This document shows, piece by piece, positions 50,461 to 58,705 of a stretch of 64,000 nt of DNA (the first letter of the stretch is position 1; every line of letters begins with the position of its first letter). Source of the DNA: Micromonospora costi (GTDB taxonomy: Bacteria; Actinomycetota; Actinomycetes; Mycobacteriales; Micromonosporaceae); NCBI RefSeq assembly GCF_003626655.1, contig NZ_RBAN01000006.1, forward strand, positions 62,001-126,000. The letters run 5' to 3'. The position numbers were made by a program, and so were the translations under genes. The notes under the pieces are model-generated. The model worked only from the letters and a program-made list of their open reading frames with translations. It made no database searches and was not told the origin of the DNA.

Positions 50461-52038
50461 TCAGGACCGGCGGCGGGCGACGAGCACGGCGTCGTACACC
50501 GTGATGTCCCTCCCGTCCGGGTCGACGGCCGGTCGGGGCCGTACCTGCGCCGCGGCGATCTCCCACCGGGCCGGGTCCAGGTCCGCGGCGACCTCCTCGG
50601 CCGTGTACATCATCTCCGGCAGGTGCATGCGGTGCGCCGTGGTCCGCAGGTCCCGCGGGTGGTGCCCGACGATCAGGAGCGTGCCGCCGGGGGCCACCGC
50701 GGCGGCGAGCCGGGCGAACAGGGCCCGCCGCTCGTCGCCCGGCAGGTGCATGAACTGCGCGCTCACCAGGTCGTACGCGGCCTCGGCGGGCGGCTGCTCA
50801 CGCAGGTCGGCGTGCACCCAGTCGATCCGGTCGGCCACGCCCGCGGCGTCGGCGTGCGTGGCGGCCCGGTCCAGGGCGGTGCGGGAGATGTCCGCCCCGG
50901 TGACCCGCCAGCCCCGCTGCGCGAGCCAGACCGCGTCGGCGCCCTCGCCGCTGCCCACGTCCAGGGCCCGGCCGGGGGTCAACCCGGTGGCCTCGGCGAC
51001 GAGCTGCGGGTTGGGCCGGCCGCTCCACACCGACGGGCGGGACGAGTAGCGCTCCTCCCACGCCTGCGCGGTGAACATGGTGGCGACCTGGTGCCGGCGG
51101 GTGCGCACGGCCTCGCGGGTGTCCTCGGCGATCAGGTCGCCGTTGATGGCGGCCCCGGCGGCCAGGCCACCGGCCGCCGCCACGATCACCTGGGCGAACA
51201 CGTTCGCCACGTTGCCCGCCACCCACACCCCCGGCACCGAGGTGGCGCCGGTCGCGTCGGCGGGGATCTGGCTGCCGACGACGTGCCCGCCCATCTCCAC
51301 GTCGACGGGCGTGAGCCCGAGCCCGGCCAGCAGGCCCGCGCGGGCGGTGGTGCGGGGCGCCACCACCACGGCGTCCACCGTGACGACGTCGCCGTCGCCG
51401 AGCCGGACGCCGGTGAGCGCGTCGCCCTCGATGACGAGGTCGGCGACCGGGCCGTCCACGACGGTGATCTCCCGGGCGGCGAGCTGCTCGGCGTCGTCGG
51501 GGGTCAGCGGCGGCGCGTCGTGGCGCAGCAGCAGCACGTGGGGGCTCCACTGCCGCCACATCAGCGCCTGGTGCACCGCCGCCGGCCCGGTGGCGAGCAC
51601 CCCGATGCGCCGGTCGCGCATCTCCCACCCGTGGCAGTACGGGCAGTGCAGCACGTCGCGGCCCCACCGCTGCGCCACGCCGGGCACGTCGGGCAGCTCG
51701 TCGACCAGCCCGGTGGTGACCAGCAGCCGCCGCGCCCGCACCGTACGCCCGTCGGCGAGGGTGACGGTGAAGTCGTCGCCGTCGCGGGCGGCCGTGTCGA
51801 CGCGGCCGCTGACGATGTGCCCGCCGTAGCCGGTGACCTCGTCCCGCCCGGCAACCAGCAGGTCGGCCGGCGGCGTGCCGTCCCGGGTCAGATAGTTGTG
51901 CACGTGCCCGGCGGGGGCGTTGCGGGGCGCCCCCGCGTCCACCACCAGCACCGAGCGCCGCGCGCGGGCCAGGGCGAGCGCCCCCGCCAGCCCGGCCGCG
52001 CCGCCGCCGACCACCACCACGTCGTACCTGTCGTCCAC
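50461..52038 (-). CDS. thioredoxin-reductase-like oxidoreductase fused to a SAM methyltransferase
   Basis: A 525-residue bifunctional protein. Residues 1-300 are an FAD/NAD(P)H reductase: VVVVGGGAAGLAGALALARA (about 6-25), a redox CxxC in LHCPYCHGWEMRD near 133, GVLATGPAAV for the pyridine nucleotide, and VPGVWVAGNVAN near 255. Residues 305-525 are a class I methyltransferase with RALDVGSGEGADAVWLA near 361 and YDLVSAQFMHLPGDERRALF, resembling thiopurine/tellurite-type detoxifying enzymes. Reduction coupled to methylation suggests detoxification of a metalloid or thiol; this is inference. GTG at 52038 has AGGGGGGAA. It diverges from an XRE-cupin regulator. Confidence 0.88.
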   Translation of the reverse strand: MDDRYDVVVVGGGAAGLAGALALARARRSVLVVDAGAPRNAPAGHVHNYLTRDGTPPADLLVAGRDEVTGYGGHIVSGRVDTAARDGDDFTVTLADGRTVRARRLLVTTGLVDELPDVPGVAQRWGRDVLHCPYCHGWEMRDRRIGVLATGPAAVHQALMWRQWSPHVLLLRHDAPPLTPDDAEQLAAREITVVDGPVADLVIEGDALTGVRLGDGDVVTVDAVVVAPRTTARAGLLAGLGLTPVDVEMGGHVVGSQIPADATGATSVPGVWVAGNVANVFAQVIVAAAGGLAAGAAINGDLIAEDTREAVRTRRHQVATMFTAQAWEERYSSRPSVWSGRPNPQLVAEATGLTPGRALDVGSGEGADAVWLAQRGWRVTGADISRTALDRAATHADAAGVADRIDWVHADLREQPPAEAAYDLVSAQFMHLPGDERRALFARLAAAVAPGGTLLIVGHHPRDLRTTAHRMHLPEMMYTAEEVAADLDPARWEIAAAQVRPRPAVDPDGRDITVYDAVLVARRRS

Positions 52039-52094
52039 CTGTTCCCCCCTGCGGTCGTTCTCCTTCGCCGCCCACGCTCCACCCCGAACCCCAA

Positions 52095-52113
52095 GGCGAC
52101 AAGTATTGTTGCC
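52095..52113 (+). promoter_or_regulatory. operator/promoter of the XRE-cupin gene
   Basis: GGCGACAA-GTA-TTGTTGCC is a dyad with one mismatch. It overlaps TATTGT (52104-52109), a minus-10 placed 7 bp before the ATG at 52117, so the gene is probably leaderless and autorepressed. The same site is 57 bp from the divergent fusion gene. Confidence 0.65.
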
Positions 52114-52116
52114 GGT

Positions 52117-52701
52117 ATGGCAAACGACGAGGCGGCAGTGCTCGCCGCGGTCGGGCCGCGGCTGCGGGCACTGCGCAAACAGCGCGGCACCACCCTGAGC
52201 CAGCTCGCCGAGGCCACCGGCATCTCGGTGAGCACCCTGTCCCGGCTGGAGTCCGGTGGGCGCCGCCCCACCCTGGAACTGCTGCTGCCGCTGGCCCGCG
52301 CCCACCAGGTGCCGCTCGACGAGCTGGTCGGCGCCCCGGAGGTCGGCGACCCGCGCGTACGTGCCCGCCCGATCGTCCACCACGGCGTCACGTTCCTGCC
52401 GCTGACGCGCCGGCCGGGCGGCCTGCAGGCGTTCAAGCAGATCCTGCCGCCCGGCACACCCACCGGCGACCCGGGCCAGCAGACCCACGAGGGCTACGAG
52501 TGGCTGTACGTGCTGTCCGGGCGGCTGCGGCTGCTGCTCGGCGAGCACGACCTGACCCTGACCGCCGGTGAGGTCGCCGAGTTCGACACGCGGGTGCCGC
52601 ACCGGCTCGTCAACCCCGGCCCCGGCACCGCCGAACTGATCACCCTGTTCGGCCCGCAGGGCGAACGCCTGCACGTGCGGGCCCGCCCCCGCGGCCACTG
52701 A
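52117..52701 (+). CDS. XRE-family regulator with cupin domain
   Basis: A 194-residue regulator. The XRE HTH is at about residues 14-68 (LRALRKQRGTTLSQLAEATGISVSTLSRLESGGRRPTLE, split by helices). The cupin_2 domain is at 105-190, with ETHEG-type metal-site residues in QQTHEGYEWLYVLSGRLRLLLG and FDTRVPHRLVNPGPG. Such regulators often control small-molecule catabolism or detoxification genes. The likely target is the divergent reductase-methyltransferase fusion. A terminator follows 17 bp after the stop. Confidence 0.9.
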   Translation: MANDEAAVLAAVGPRLRALRKQRGTTLSQLAEATGISVSTLSRLESGGRRPTLELLLPLARAHQVPLDELVGAPEVGDPRVRARPIVHHGVTFLPLTRRPGGLQAFKQILPPGTPTGDPGQQTHEGYEWLYVLSGRLRLLLGEHDLTLTAGEVAEFDTRVPHRLVNPGPGTAELITLFGPQGERLHVRARPRGH

Positions 52702-52718
52702 CCCGGCCGGACACGAAA

Positions 52719-52748
52719 ATCGGGGCGCGGCTCACGCCGCGCCCCGAT
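52719..52748 (+). terminator. terminator of the XRE-cupin gene
   Basis: ATCGGGGCGCGG (52719-52730) pairs perfectly with CCGCGCCCCGAT (52737-52748) around CTCACG. Confidence 0.85.
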
Positions 52749-53098
52749 GCTCCCAGGCCCTTCCCGGCCGGTGGGGCGAGGATGCGGCGCGGCGACCTTC
52801 GGACCGACCTGACGCGGACTGGCTGCCCCCGCCGGGCCGTTGTCTACTGGCCGTGCACCTCACCCTGCCCGTACACCGGTTACCGCGGCCGGTTCGCGCC
52901 GCCCCGCCGACCCCCGCCCGCTGGACCTGGCCGCCGCGACGAAAGCACCTGTCGCTCGGCCAGCGGACGAAGGGACGAAGCGAACAACAGCCGCTTCCCG
53001 TAGTAGGACTCAAAGACGGTACGTGCTGCCCCCCGGGCCCTGTCAACCCACCCCCGGCCTGTCGCGTGTCCCGCCACGGCGTGTCGCGCCAACGGGTG
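52749..53098. other. non-coding region between the XRE-cupin gene and the lysine operon
   Basis: No gene is supported; open frames here are Arg/Pro-rich and lack conserved features. A weak hairpin, AACGG/CCGTT, lies just past the last gene of the lysine operon (about 53090-53107). A less GC-rich patch near 53000-53020 has no assignable function. Confidence 0.45.
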
Positions 53099-54436
53099 TC
53101 AATCCGTTATCAGATGACGACGCAGCAGCGCCCCCGCCACGTCCGGATGCTCCTGCGCCAGCAGCCCACCGGCCGCCAGCACGTACTCCACGTCCACCAC
53201 CGCACGCGCCGCCCGCGGCAGCGGCCACCCACCGGCGTGGTCGGCCAGCACCGCGGCGAGCACCTGCGCCGCGTGACCCGCAGGCGCGTGCCGCAGCACC
53301 CCACCGGACCCCACCACCAGCCGCACGTCACGCAGATCACGCCCACCGCGCTCCCCGGTGGCCCCGCCGCGGGCGTGCCGGCGCAACGCCACCGTCGCGG
53401 CCAACTCGGCGATCCGCCGCTCCACCGCCCGCTGCGCGTCACCGTCGGGCAGGAAACCCGGCTCGGCGGCCCGCACCGCCGCCGCCCGCGCCAGGTCCTC
53501 CTGCTCCCCCGGCGCGAGCAGCCGCTCCTCCGCCGCCGCCCGCACCACACCCGGCGCGCTCCACCGCATACCCAGGTCGCCCTCCACGGTGCGGGCCCGC
53601 CACAGCGTGCCCGCCACCTCCCGGCCCGGGCCGGACGCCCGCTCGTCCGGGGTCAGCACCGAGTACACGTCGGTGGTGGCGCCGCCCACGTCCACCACGG
53701 CCAGGTCACCACCGATCCGGTCGGCGAGCACCTCCACCCCCGTCAGCACCGCGTCCGGGGTGGCAGCCCGCACCAGCCGGGCGAACCGGCTGCCCCGCGA
53801 CAACCGCTTACCGCCGATGACGTGCCGCAGGAACACCTCCCGGATCGCCGCCCGCGCCGACGCCGGCGCCAACACCCCGATGCGGGGCAGCACGTTGTCC
53901 GCCACCGTCACCGGCACCCCGGCCGCCGCCAACACCCCCGCGAGGTCGTCACGCACGTCAACGTTGCCGGCCAGCACCACTGGCACCCGCCACCGGACGC
54001 GCGCCAGCCGGGTCGCGTTGTGGGTCAACGTGTCGGCGTCCCCACCGTCGGTGCCGCCGACCAGCAGCACCACGTCCGGGCGCGCCGCCCGCAACGCGGT
54101 CACCTCCGCGCGGCCCAGCCGGCCGGCGGCCACGTGCACCACGTTCGCCCCGGCGGACAGGCCCACCCGCCGGCCCGCCTGCGCGGTGACCAGCTGCTCG
54201 TAGCCGACCACCGCCAGCCGCAACCCGCCCCCCGCCGACGAGCACACGTACCACGGGGCGTCACCCGCCGGCAGCCCGGCCGTGGCCGCGGCGACCGCCG
54301 CGTCCAGGCCGTGCAACACGTCCGTGCCGACCGTCGTCGGCGTCGCGGCCGCCCCCACCAACGCGGCGCCGTCGAGGTCGACCACCGCCACCTTCGTGTA
54401 CGTCGACCCGACGTCGGCGCAGACCGCGACGTTCAC
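53099..54436 (-). CDS. MutL-like (GlmL/actin-fold ATPase) chaperone of a B12 mutase
   Basis: A 445-residue protein of the glutamate-mutase MutL family. The actin-like ATPase motifs are CADVGSTYTKVAVVDLDG (about 5-22), VVLLVGGTDGGDADTLTHN near 125 and DLAVVDVGGATTDVYSVLT near 250. RLVVGSGGVLRHAP is near 375. MutL-type proteins accompany adenosylcobalamin-dependent mutases and probably exchange damaged cofactor. Here it follows kal with a 4-bp GTGA overlap and ends the operon, so lysine 5,6-aminomutase KamDE is its presumed client. It is not the mismatch-repair MutL. Confidence 0.88.
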   Translation of the reverse strand: MNVAVCADVGSTYTKVAVVDLDGAALVGAAATPTTVGTDVLHGLDAAVAAATAGLPAGDAPWYVCSSAGGGLRLAVVGYEQLVTAQAGRRVGLSAGANVVHVAAGRLGRAEVTALRAARPDVVLLVGGTDGGDADTLTHNATRLARVRWRVPVVLAGNVDVRDDLAGVLAAAGVPVTVADNVLPRIGVLAPASARAAIREVFLRHVIGGKRLSRGSRFARLVRAATPDAVLTGVEVLADRIGGDLAVVDVGGATTDVYSVLTPDERASGPGREVAGTLWRARTVEGDLGMRWSAPGVVRAAAEERLLAPGEQEDLARAAAVRAAEPGFLPDGDAQRAVERRIAELAATVALRRHARGGATGERGGRDLRDVRLVVGSGGVLRHAPAGHAAQVLAAVLADHAGGWPLPRAARAVVDVEYVLAAGGLLAQEHPDVAGALLRRHLITD

Positions 54437-54831
54437 GCCGACGGCGGGACGACCACGGTGCCCGTGGCGGTGACCGCCACGATCGGCGGGTCGAGGACCT
54501 CCGCGGCCGACTCGCTCACATCCGGCCGGCCCCGGCACACCACCCGCGCCTCGAAGTCCACCGTGCGGCTGCGCGTCCCCACCCGCGTCACCGTCGCCGA
54601 CACCTCCAGCACGTCCCCCGCCCGCATCGGCGCCCGGAACTGCACGTCCGAATAGGACGCGAACAGCCCCTCGTCGCCGTCCGTACGGATGCACACCTCG
54701 GTCGCCACGTCCCCGAACAGACCCAACGCGTACGCCCCGTCGACGAGGTTCCCCGCGTAGTGGGCGTGCGCGTACGGCACGTACCGGCGGTGCGTCACCA
54801 CCAACCCCAGCCGCGGGTCCTGCTGCGTCAT
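54433..54831 (-). CDS. kal: 3-aminobutyryl-CoA ammonia-lyase (hotdog fold)
   Basis: A 132-residue hotdog-fold protein. The pattern RYVPYAHAHYAGNLVDGAYALGLFGDVATE is split over residues 15-45, containing the family's HYAGNLVDGA core, and DVQFRAPMRAGDVLEVSA follows near 66. It matches Kal, which removes ammonia from L-3-aminobutyryl-CoA to give crotonyl-CoA in lysine fermentation. The position between kamE (4-bp overlap upstream) and the mutL-like gene (4-bp overlap downstream) supports this. A generic hotdog thioesterase is the alternative. Confidence 0.87.
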   Translation of the reverse strand: MTQQDPRLGLVVTHRRYVPYAHAHYAGNLVDGAYALGLFGDVATEVCIRTDGDEGLFASYSDVQFRAPMRAGDVLEVSATVTRVGTRSRTVDFEARVVCRGRPDVSESAAEVLDPPIVAVTATGTVVVPPSA

Positions 54832-55583
54832 GCCGCCCTCGCCTTCCTGTTCGTGATCAACGCGTACGCCAGGTAACTGGCCACCTCACCCGGCGTCGTG
54901 CCCCGACCGAAGATCCGGTCCACACCCAACTCCTCGGCCATCGTCTCGTCGAACCGCGGCCCACCCACGATCAGCAGCGGCCGCTTCCCCGCCGGCATCG
55001 CCTCCCGGAACGCCGCTGACATCTCCCGCGTGTTGTGCAGATGCGCGTCGCGCTGCGTCACCACCTGCGACACCAGCACCGCGTCGGCCTTCTCCACCCG
55101 GGCCGCCTCCACCAGCTCCGGCACACTCACCTGCGCACCCAGGTTGGTGACCTTCAACTCCCGGTAGTACTCCAGGCCCTTCTCCCCCGCGATGCCCTTG
55201 ACGTTCAGGATCGCGTCGATGCCCACGGTGTGCGCGTCCGTGCCGATGCACGCCCCCACCACCGACAGCTTCCGCCGCAACCGCTGCTTCACCAGGGCGT
55301 TGACCTCCTTGGCTGACAGCAGCGGGAAGTCCCGCTCCACCACCTGCACCGCCGACAGGTCCACGAGGTGGTTCACCCGCCCGTACACCACGAAGAACGT
55401 GTAGCCGTCACCCATCTGCTTCGCGTGCACCAGCATCGCCGGGTCGATGCCCATCTTCGCGGCCAACTGCACCGCCGCGCCCTCGGCCCGCTTGTCGTGC
55501 GGCACCGGCAGCGTGAACGACACCTGCACCATGCCGTCACCGGTCGTGTCCCCGTACGGCCGGACGATCTTCTTCTCCGTCAT
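54828..55583 (-). CDS. kamE: lysine 5,6-aminomutase beta subunit
   Basis: A 251-residue subunit that binds both adenosylcobalamin and PLP. An N-terminal dimerisation part (QVSFTLPVPHDKRAEGAA) is followed by a Rossmann B12 domain from about residue 105. The base-off motif is D116-A-H118-T-V-G121, and Lys129 in LNVKG sits 11 residues after the cobalt-ligand His, the same spacing as His133/Lys144 of the Clostridium enzyme. VGGPRFDETMAEELGVDRIFG is near 207. It overlaps kamD by 4 bp. With KamD it converts L-beta-lysine to 3,5-diaminohexanoate. Confidence 0.96.
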   Translation of the reverse strand: MTEKKIVRPYGDTTGDGMVQVSFTLPVPHDKRAEGAAVQLAAKMGIDPAMLVHAKQMGDGYTFFVVYGRVNHLVDLSAVQVVERDFPLLSAKEVNALVKQRLRRKLSVVGACIGTDAHTVGIDAILNVKGIAGEKGLEYYRELKVTNLGAQVSVPELVEAARVEKADAVLVSQVVTQRDAHLHNTREMSAAFREAMPAGKRPLLIVGGPRFDETMAEELGVDRIFGRGTTPGEVASYLAYALITNRKARAA

Positions 55584-57139
55584 GCCGCCCGCTCCAGGAG
55601 GTCCGTGGCCGGGTTGTAGTAGTCGGCCTCGTGCCGCGCCACACCGTCGAGGCCCTTGCCCCGGTCCGCGGGCCGCTTCATGATCCCGAACGTGCCCTCG
55701 GCGATCGCCGTCAACAACGACTGCTCACCGATGCGCTCCAGCAGCTCCACCGCCTCACCGATCACCCGGTTGGCCCGCTGCTGGATGAACCCGCCCGGCG
55801 CCGGCACGAAATCCTCGTGCAACCCGCCGGCCGCGCCCAGCACGTACCGCACGTTTTGCAACGCGATGTCCCGGTCGGACAACCACGGCGTCACCACCGC
55901 CTCGGTCATCATCCCCACCAGCAGGATGCCCTGCCCCGTCATGGTGCCCACCAGGTTGAAGAACCCGTCGAGCAGGTTCCCCCGGAACACGTCCCCGGTC
56001 ATGTGCTTCGTCGGCGGCATCCACTTCAGCGGCGCGTCCGGGAACAACTCCCGCGCCAGCAACGCGTGCGCCAACTCCAGACGGAACGACTCCGGCAGAT
56101 CCGGGTTGATCTCGAACGCGTGCCCCAGCCCCAACTGCCAGTCCGCCAACCCCGCCTCGTGGGCGAAGAACTCGTTCAGCAGCTGCGACACCGTCACCGT
56201 GTGCGCCTCCTCCACCGCGTCCGCGGTGGTGAGGTAGTTGTCCTCACCGGTGTTGATGATGATCCCCGCCCGGGCGTGCACCTGCCGCGAGAACCGCTGG
56301 TCCACGAACGTACGGATCGGGTTGATGTCGCGGAACAGGATCCCGTACATCGAGTCGTTGAGCATCATGTCCAGCCGCTCGAGACCGGCCAGGGTCGCCA
56401 TCTCCGGCATGCACAACCCCGACGCGTAGTTCGTCAGGCGCACGTACCGGCCCAGCTCCCGCGACGACTCGTCCAACGCCGCCCGCATCAACCGGAAGTT
56501 CTCCTGCGTCGCGTACGTGCCCGCGAACCCCTCCCGGGTCGCACCCTCGGGAACGTAGTCCAGCAGCGACTGCCCCGTCGACCGGATCACCGCGATCACG
56601 TCCGCGCCCGCCCGCGCCGCCGCCTGCGCCTGCGGAATGTCCTCGTAGATGTCACCCGTGGCCACGATCAGGTAGATCCACGGCCGCTGCCGCGGATCCC
56701 CGTACCGCTTGACGAGGCGGTCCCGCTCGGCCCGCCGCCGGTCGATCTGCCGCACCCCCGCGGCGACCGCCTTCCGGGCCGCCCGCCGGGCCGCCGTGGC
56801 CGCCTTGCCGGTGGGTTGCGTGAACCGCACCGACCCGGCGGCGGCCTTCTGCGCCAGCAACGTGACGTCCGTGATCTCCTCCCGGGCCAGGGCGTCGAAC
56901 ACCGGCGCCGCCACCCCGTGCCCCAGACCCACGTCCGCGACCACCGCGTCCACCAGCCGGTTCACCCACGGAATACCGTCCGGGTCCGCTCCCGTCACCC
57001 CGGCCAGCCGCAACACCGCCCGCTCCACCGACACCGTCGTGTGGCTGCGCGCCAGGTCCACCACCGGCTGACCGGCGCGACGCGCCAACTCCCGAGCCCG
57101 CGCCACCAACGCCGGATCCAGATCAAGCTTCCCTGTCAC
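55580..57139 (-). CDS. kamD: lysine 5,6-aminomutase alpha subunit
   Basis: A 519-residue TIM-barrel subunit of the B12/PLP aminomutase. Characteristic stretches are WIYLIVATGDIYEDIPQAQAAARAGADVI (starting near residue 160), STGQSLLDYVPEGATREG near 192, NYASGLCMPEMA near 238, MLNDSMYGILFRDINPIRTF, IIINTGEDNYLTTADAVEEAHTVT near 295, and KWMPPTKHMTGDVFRGN near 372. Length matches clostridial KamD. It overlaps the amidohydrolase by 4 bp upstream and kamE by 4 bp downstream, so the two subunits are made in step. Confidence 0.96.
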   Translation of the reverse strand: MTGKLDLDPALVARARELARRAGQPVVDLARSHTTVSVERAVLRLAGVTGADPDGIPWVNRLVDAVVADVGLGHGVAAPVFDALAREEITDVTLLAQKAAAGSVRFTQPTGKAATAARRAARKAVAAGVRQIDRRRAERDRLVKRYGDPRQRPWIYLIVATGDIYEDIPQAQAAARAGADVIAVIRSTGQSLLDYVPEGATREGFAGTYATQENFRLMRAALDESSRELGRYVRLTNYASGLCMPEMATLAGLERLDMMLNDSMYGILFRDINPIRTFVDQRFSRQVHARAGIIINTGEDNYLTTADAVEEAHTVTVSQLLNEFFAHEAGLADWQLGLGHAFEINPDLPESFRLELAHALLARELFPDAPLKWMPPTKHMTGDVFRGNLLDGFFNLVGTMTGQGILLVGMMTEAVVTPWLSDRDIALQNVRYVLGAAGGLHEDFVPAPGGFIQQRANRVIGEAVELLERIGEQSLLTAIAEGTFGIMKRPADRGKGLDGVARHEADYYNPATDLLERAA

Positions 57140-58701
57140 GAACGGCCTTCCTCGTAGATCACGTCACCGCGCAACACCGTGCGCCGACACACCGGCAACG
57201 GCGTCGGATCCTCCGGCCCCCGCGCCTCCGGATCCTCCGCCACCAACACCGGCAGCCCCCGGTCCACACCCGCCGGCGTCTCCCACACCGCGAACGTCGC
57301 CGGCGCCCCCAACGCCAGGACCCCCTCGTTGTCCAGGTGCACCGCCCGCCACCCGCCACGCGTGTGCGCCGCGAACGCCGCCCGCACACTCATCCGCTGC
57401 ACCGGACTGTGATGCGCCGCCGCCGCCCGCACCGACCCCCACGGATCCAGCGGCGTCACCGGCGAATCCGACCCGAACGCCAACGCCACCCCGACCCCGT
57501 GCATCGCCCCCATCGGGTTCGACGCCAACGACCGGTCCAACCCCAACCGCGACTCGTACATCCGGCCCGCGCCACCCCACAGCCGGTCGAACGCCGGCTG
57601 CATGCTCGCCACGATCCCGTACTCCACGAACCCGGCGATCAGCCGCTTGTTCATGATCTCCGCGTGCTCCACCCGGTGCCGGGCCGCGCGCACCCGCTCC
57701 ACACCCAGCGTCCCCGCCGCCGCCGCGAAACCCTCCAGCACCGTGCCGATCGCCGCGTCACCGATCGCGTGGAACCCGCCCTGCAACCCGTGCGCCGCAC
57801 AGTCCAACAGATGATCACGCACCTGCTCGGCGCTCAGATACCCGTGCCCGCACCCGTCACCGTCCCGGTACGGCTGGGACACGTGCGCCGTCCGCGACCC
57901 CAACGCCCCGTCGGCGAACAGGTCCCCACCGGCGCCCACCGCACCCAACTCCCGGGCCCGCGCCGCGCCACCCAGCTCACCCCAGTACCCGTACACCTCC
58001 GGAACCCCCGCCCCGGAGATCCCCAGCAGACCCGTGAAATCCTCCTCGTCGGAGATGTCCGGCCCACCGCACTCGTGCACCGCCGCGATACCCAGCGACG
58101 CCGCGTGCGCCAACGCCACCCGCTGCGCCGCCACCCGCTGCGCCCGCGTCACCGACCCGAACGCCGCCGCCCGCACCAAGTGGTGCGCATCCCGGCGCAC
58201 CCACCCCGACGCGTCGTAGCCCGCCGCGGCCACCACCTCCGGCACCGCCGCCAGCAACGCCCGCGACACCAGCGCCGAATGGATCGACGCCTGCGACAGG
58301 TACACCCGCCGACCCCCGGCCGCCCGCCCCACCGCGTCCGCGTCCGGCAGCTCCGGCGCCGCCCAGTTCGACTCGTCCCAGCCGTGCCCCAGCACCACCG
58401 CGTCACCCGGCAGACCCGCCGCGAACCCGGCCACCGCGTCCAACAACGCGCCCGCCGACCGCACCCGCGACAGGTCCAGCCCCGACAGCGCCAACCCGGT
58501 GTCCGTGGCGTGCACGTGCGCGTCCACGAACGCCGGTGTCACCAACGCCCCGTCCAGATCCACCACCCGGTCCGCGGCCGGCGCGTCCGCGTCCACACCC
58601 AACCAGGTGATCCGCCCACCGGAAACCAGCAACGCGGTCGCATTCGGGTCGGCGGGGCAGTGCAGCACGCCGCCGCGGTACAACGTCGAGGGGTTCGTCA
58701 T
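57136..58701 (-). CDS. amidohydrolase (YtcJ-like, amidohydrolase_3)
   Basis: A 521-residue metal-dependent hydrolase. The first metal motif is VTPAFVDAHVHATDTG at about residues 53-68, and VVLGHGWDESNW is near 103. AVHECGGPDIS is near 213, GGFHAIGDAAIG near 312, RHRVEHAEIMN near 343 and AFGSDSPVTPLDPW near 404, so the usual His and Asp ligands are present. YtcJ-type enzymes deacylate or open cyclic amides with a loose substrate range. It sits between kdd (4 bp away) and kamD (4-bp overlap), yet no hydrolase belongs to the known lysine pathway; it may act on a lactam or acylated intermediate. Confidence 0.9.
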   Translation of the reverse strand: MTNPSTLYRGGVLHCPADPNATALLVSGGRITWLGVDADAPAADRVVDLDGALVTPAFVDAHVHATDTGLALSGLDLSRVRSAGALLDAVAGFAAGLPGDAVVLGHGWDESNWAAPELPDADAVGRAAGGRRVYLSQASIHSALVSRALLAAVPEVVAAAGYDASGWVRRDAHHLVRAAAFGSVTRAQRVAAQRVALAHAASLGIAAVHECGGPDISDEEDFTGLLGISGAGVPEVYGYWGELGGAARARELGAVGAGGDLFADGALGSRTAHVSQPYRDGDGCGHGYLSAEQVRDHLLDCAAHGLQGGFHAIGDAAIGTVLEGFAAAAGTLGVERVRAARHRVEHAEIMNKRLIAGFVEYGIVASMQPAFDRLWGGAGRMYESRLGLDRSLASNPMGAMHGVGVALAFGSDSPVTPLDPWGSVRAAAAHHSPVQRMSVRAAFAAHTRGGWRAVHLDNEGVLALGAPATFAVWETPAGVDRGLPVLVAEDPEARGPEDPTPLPVCRRTVLRGDVIYEEGRS

Positions 58702-58705
58702 GACC

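Noticed and set aside
52880..53092. A 70-codon minus-strand frame in the spacer before the lysine operon.
   Set aside because: No conserved features, no ribosome site, composition like non-coding high-GC DNA.
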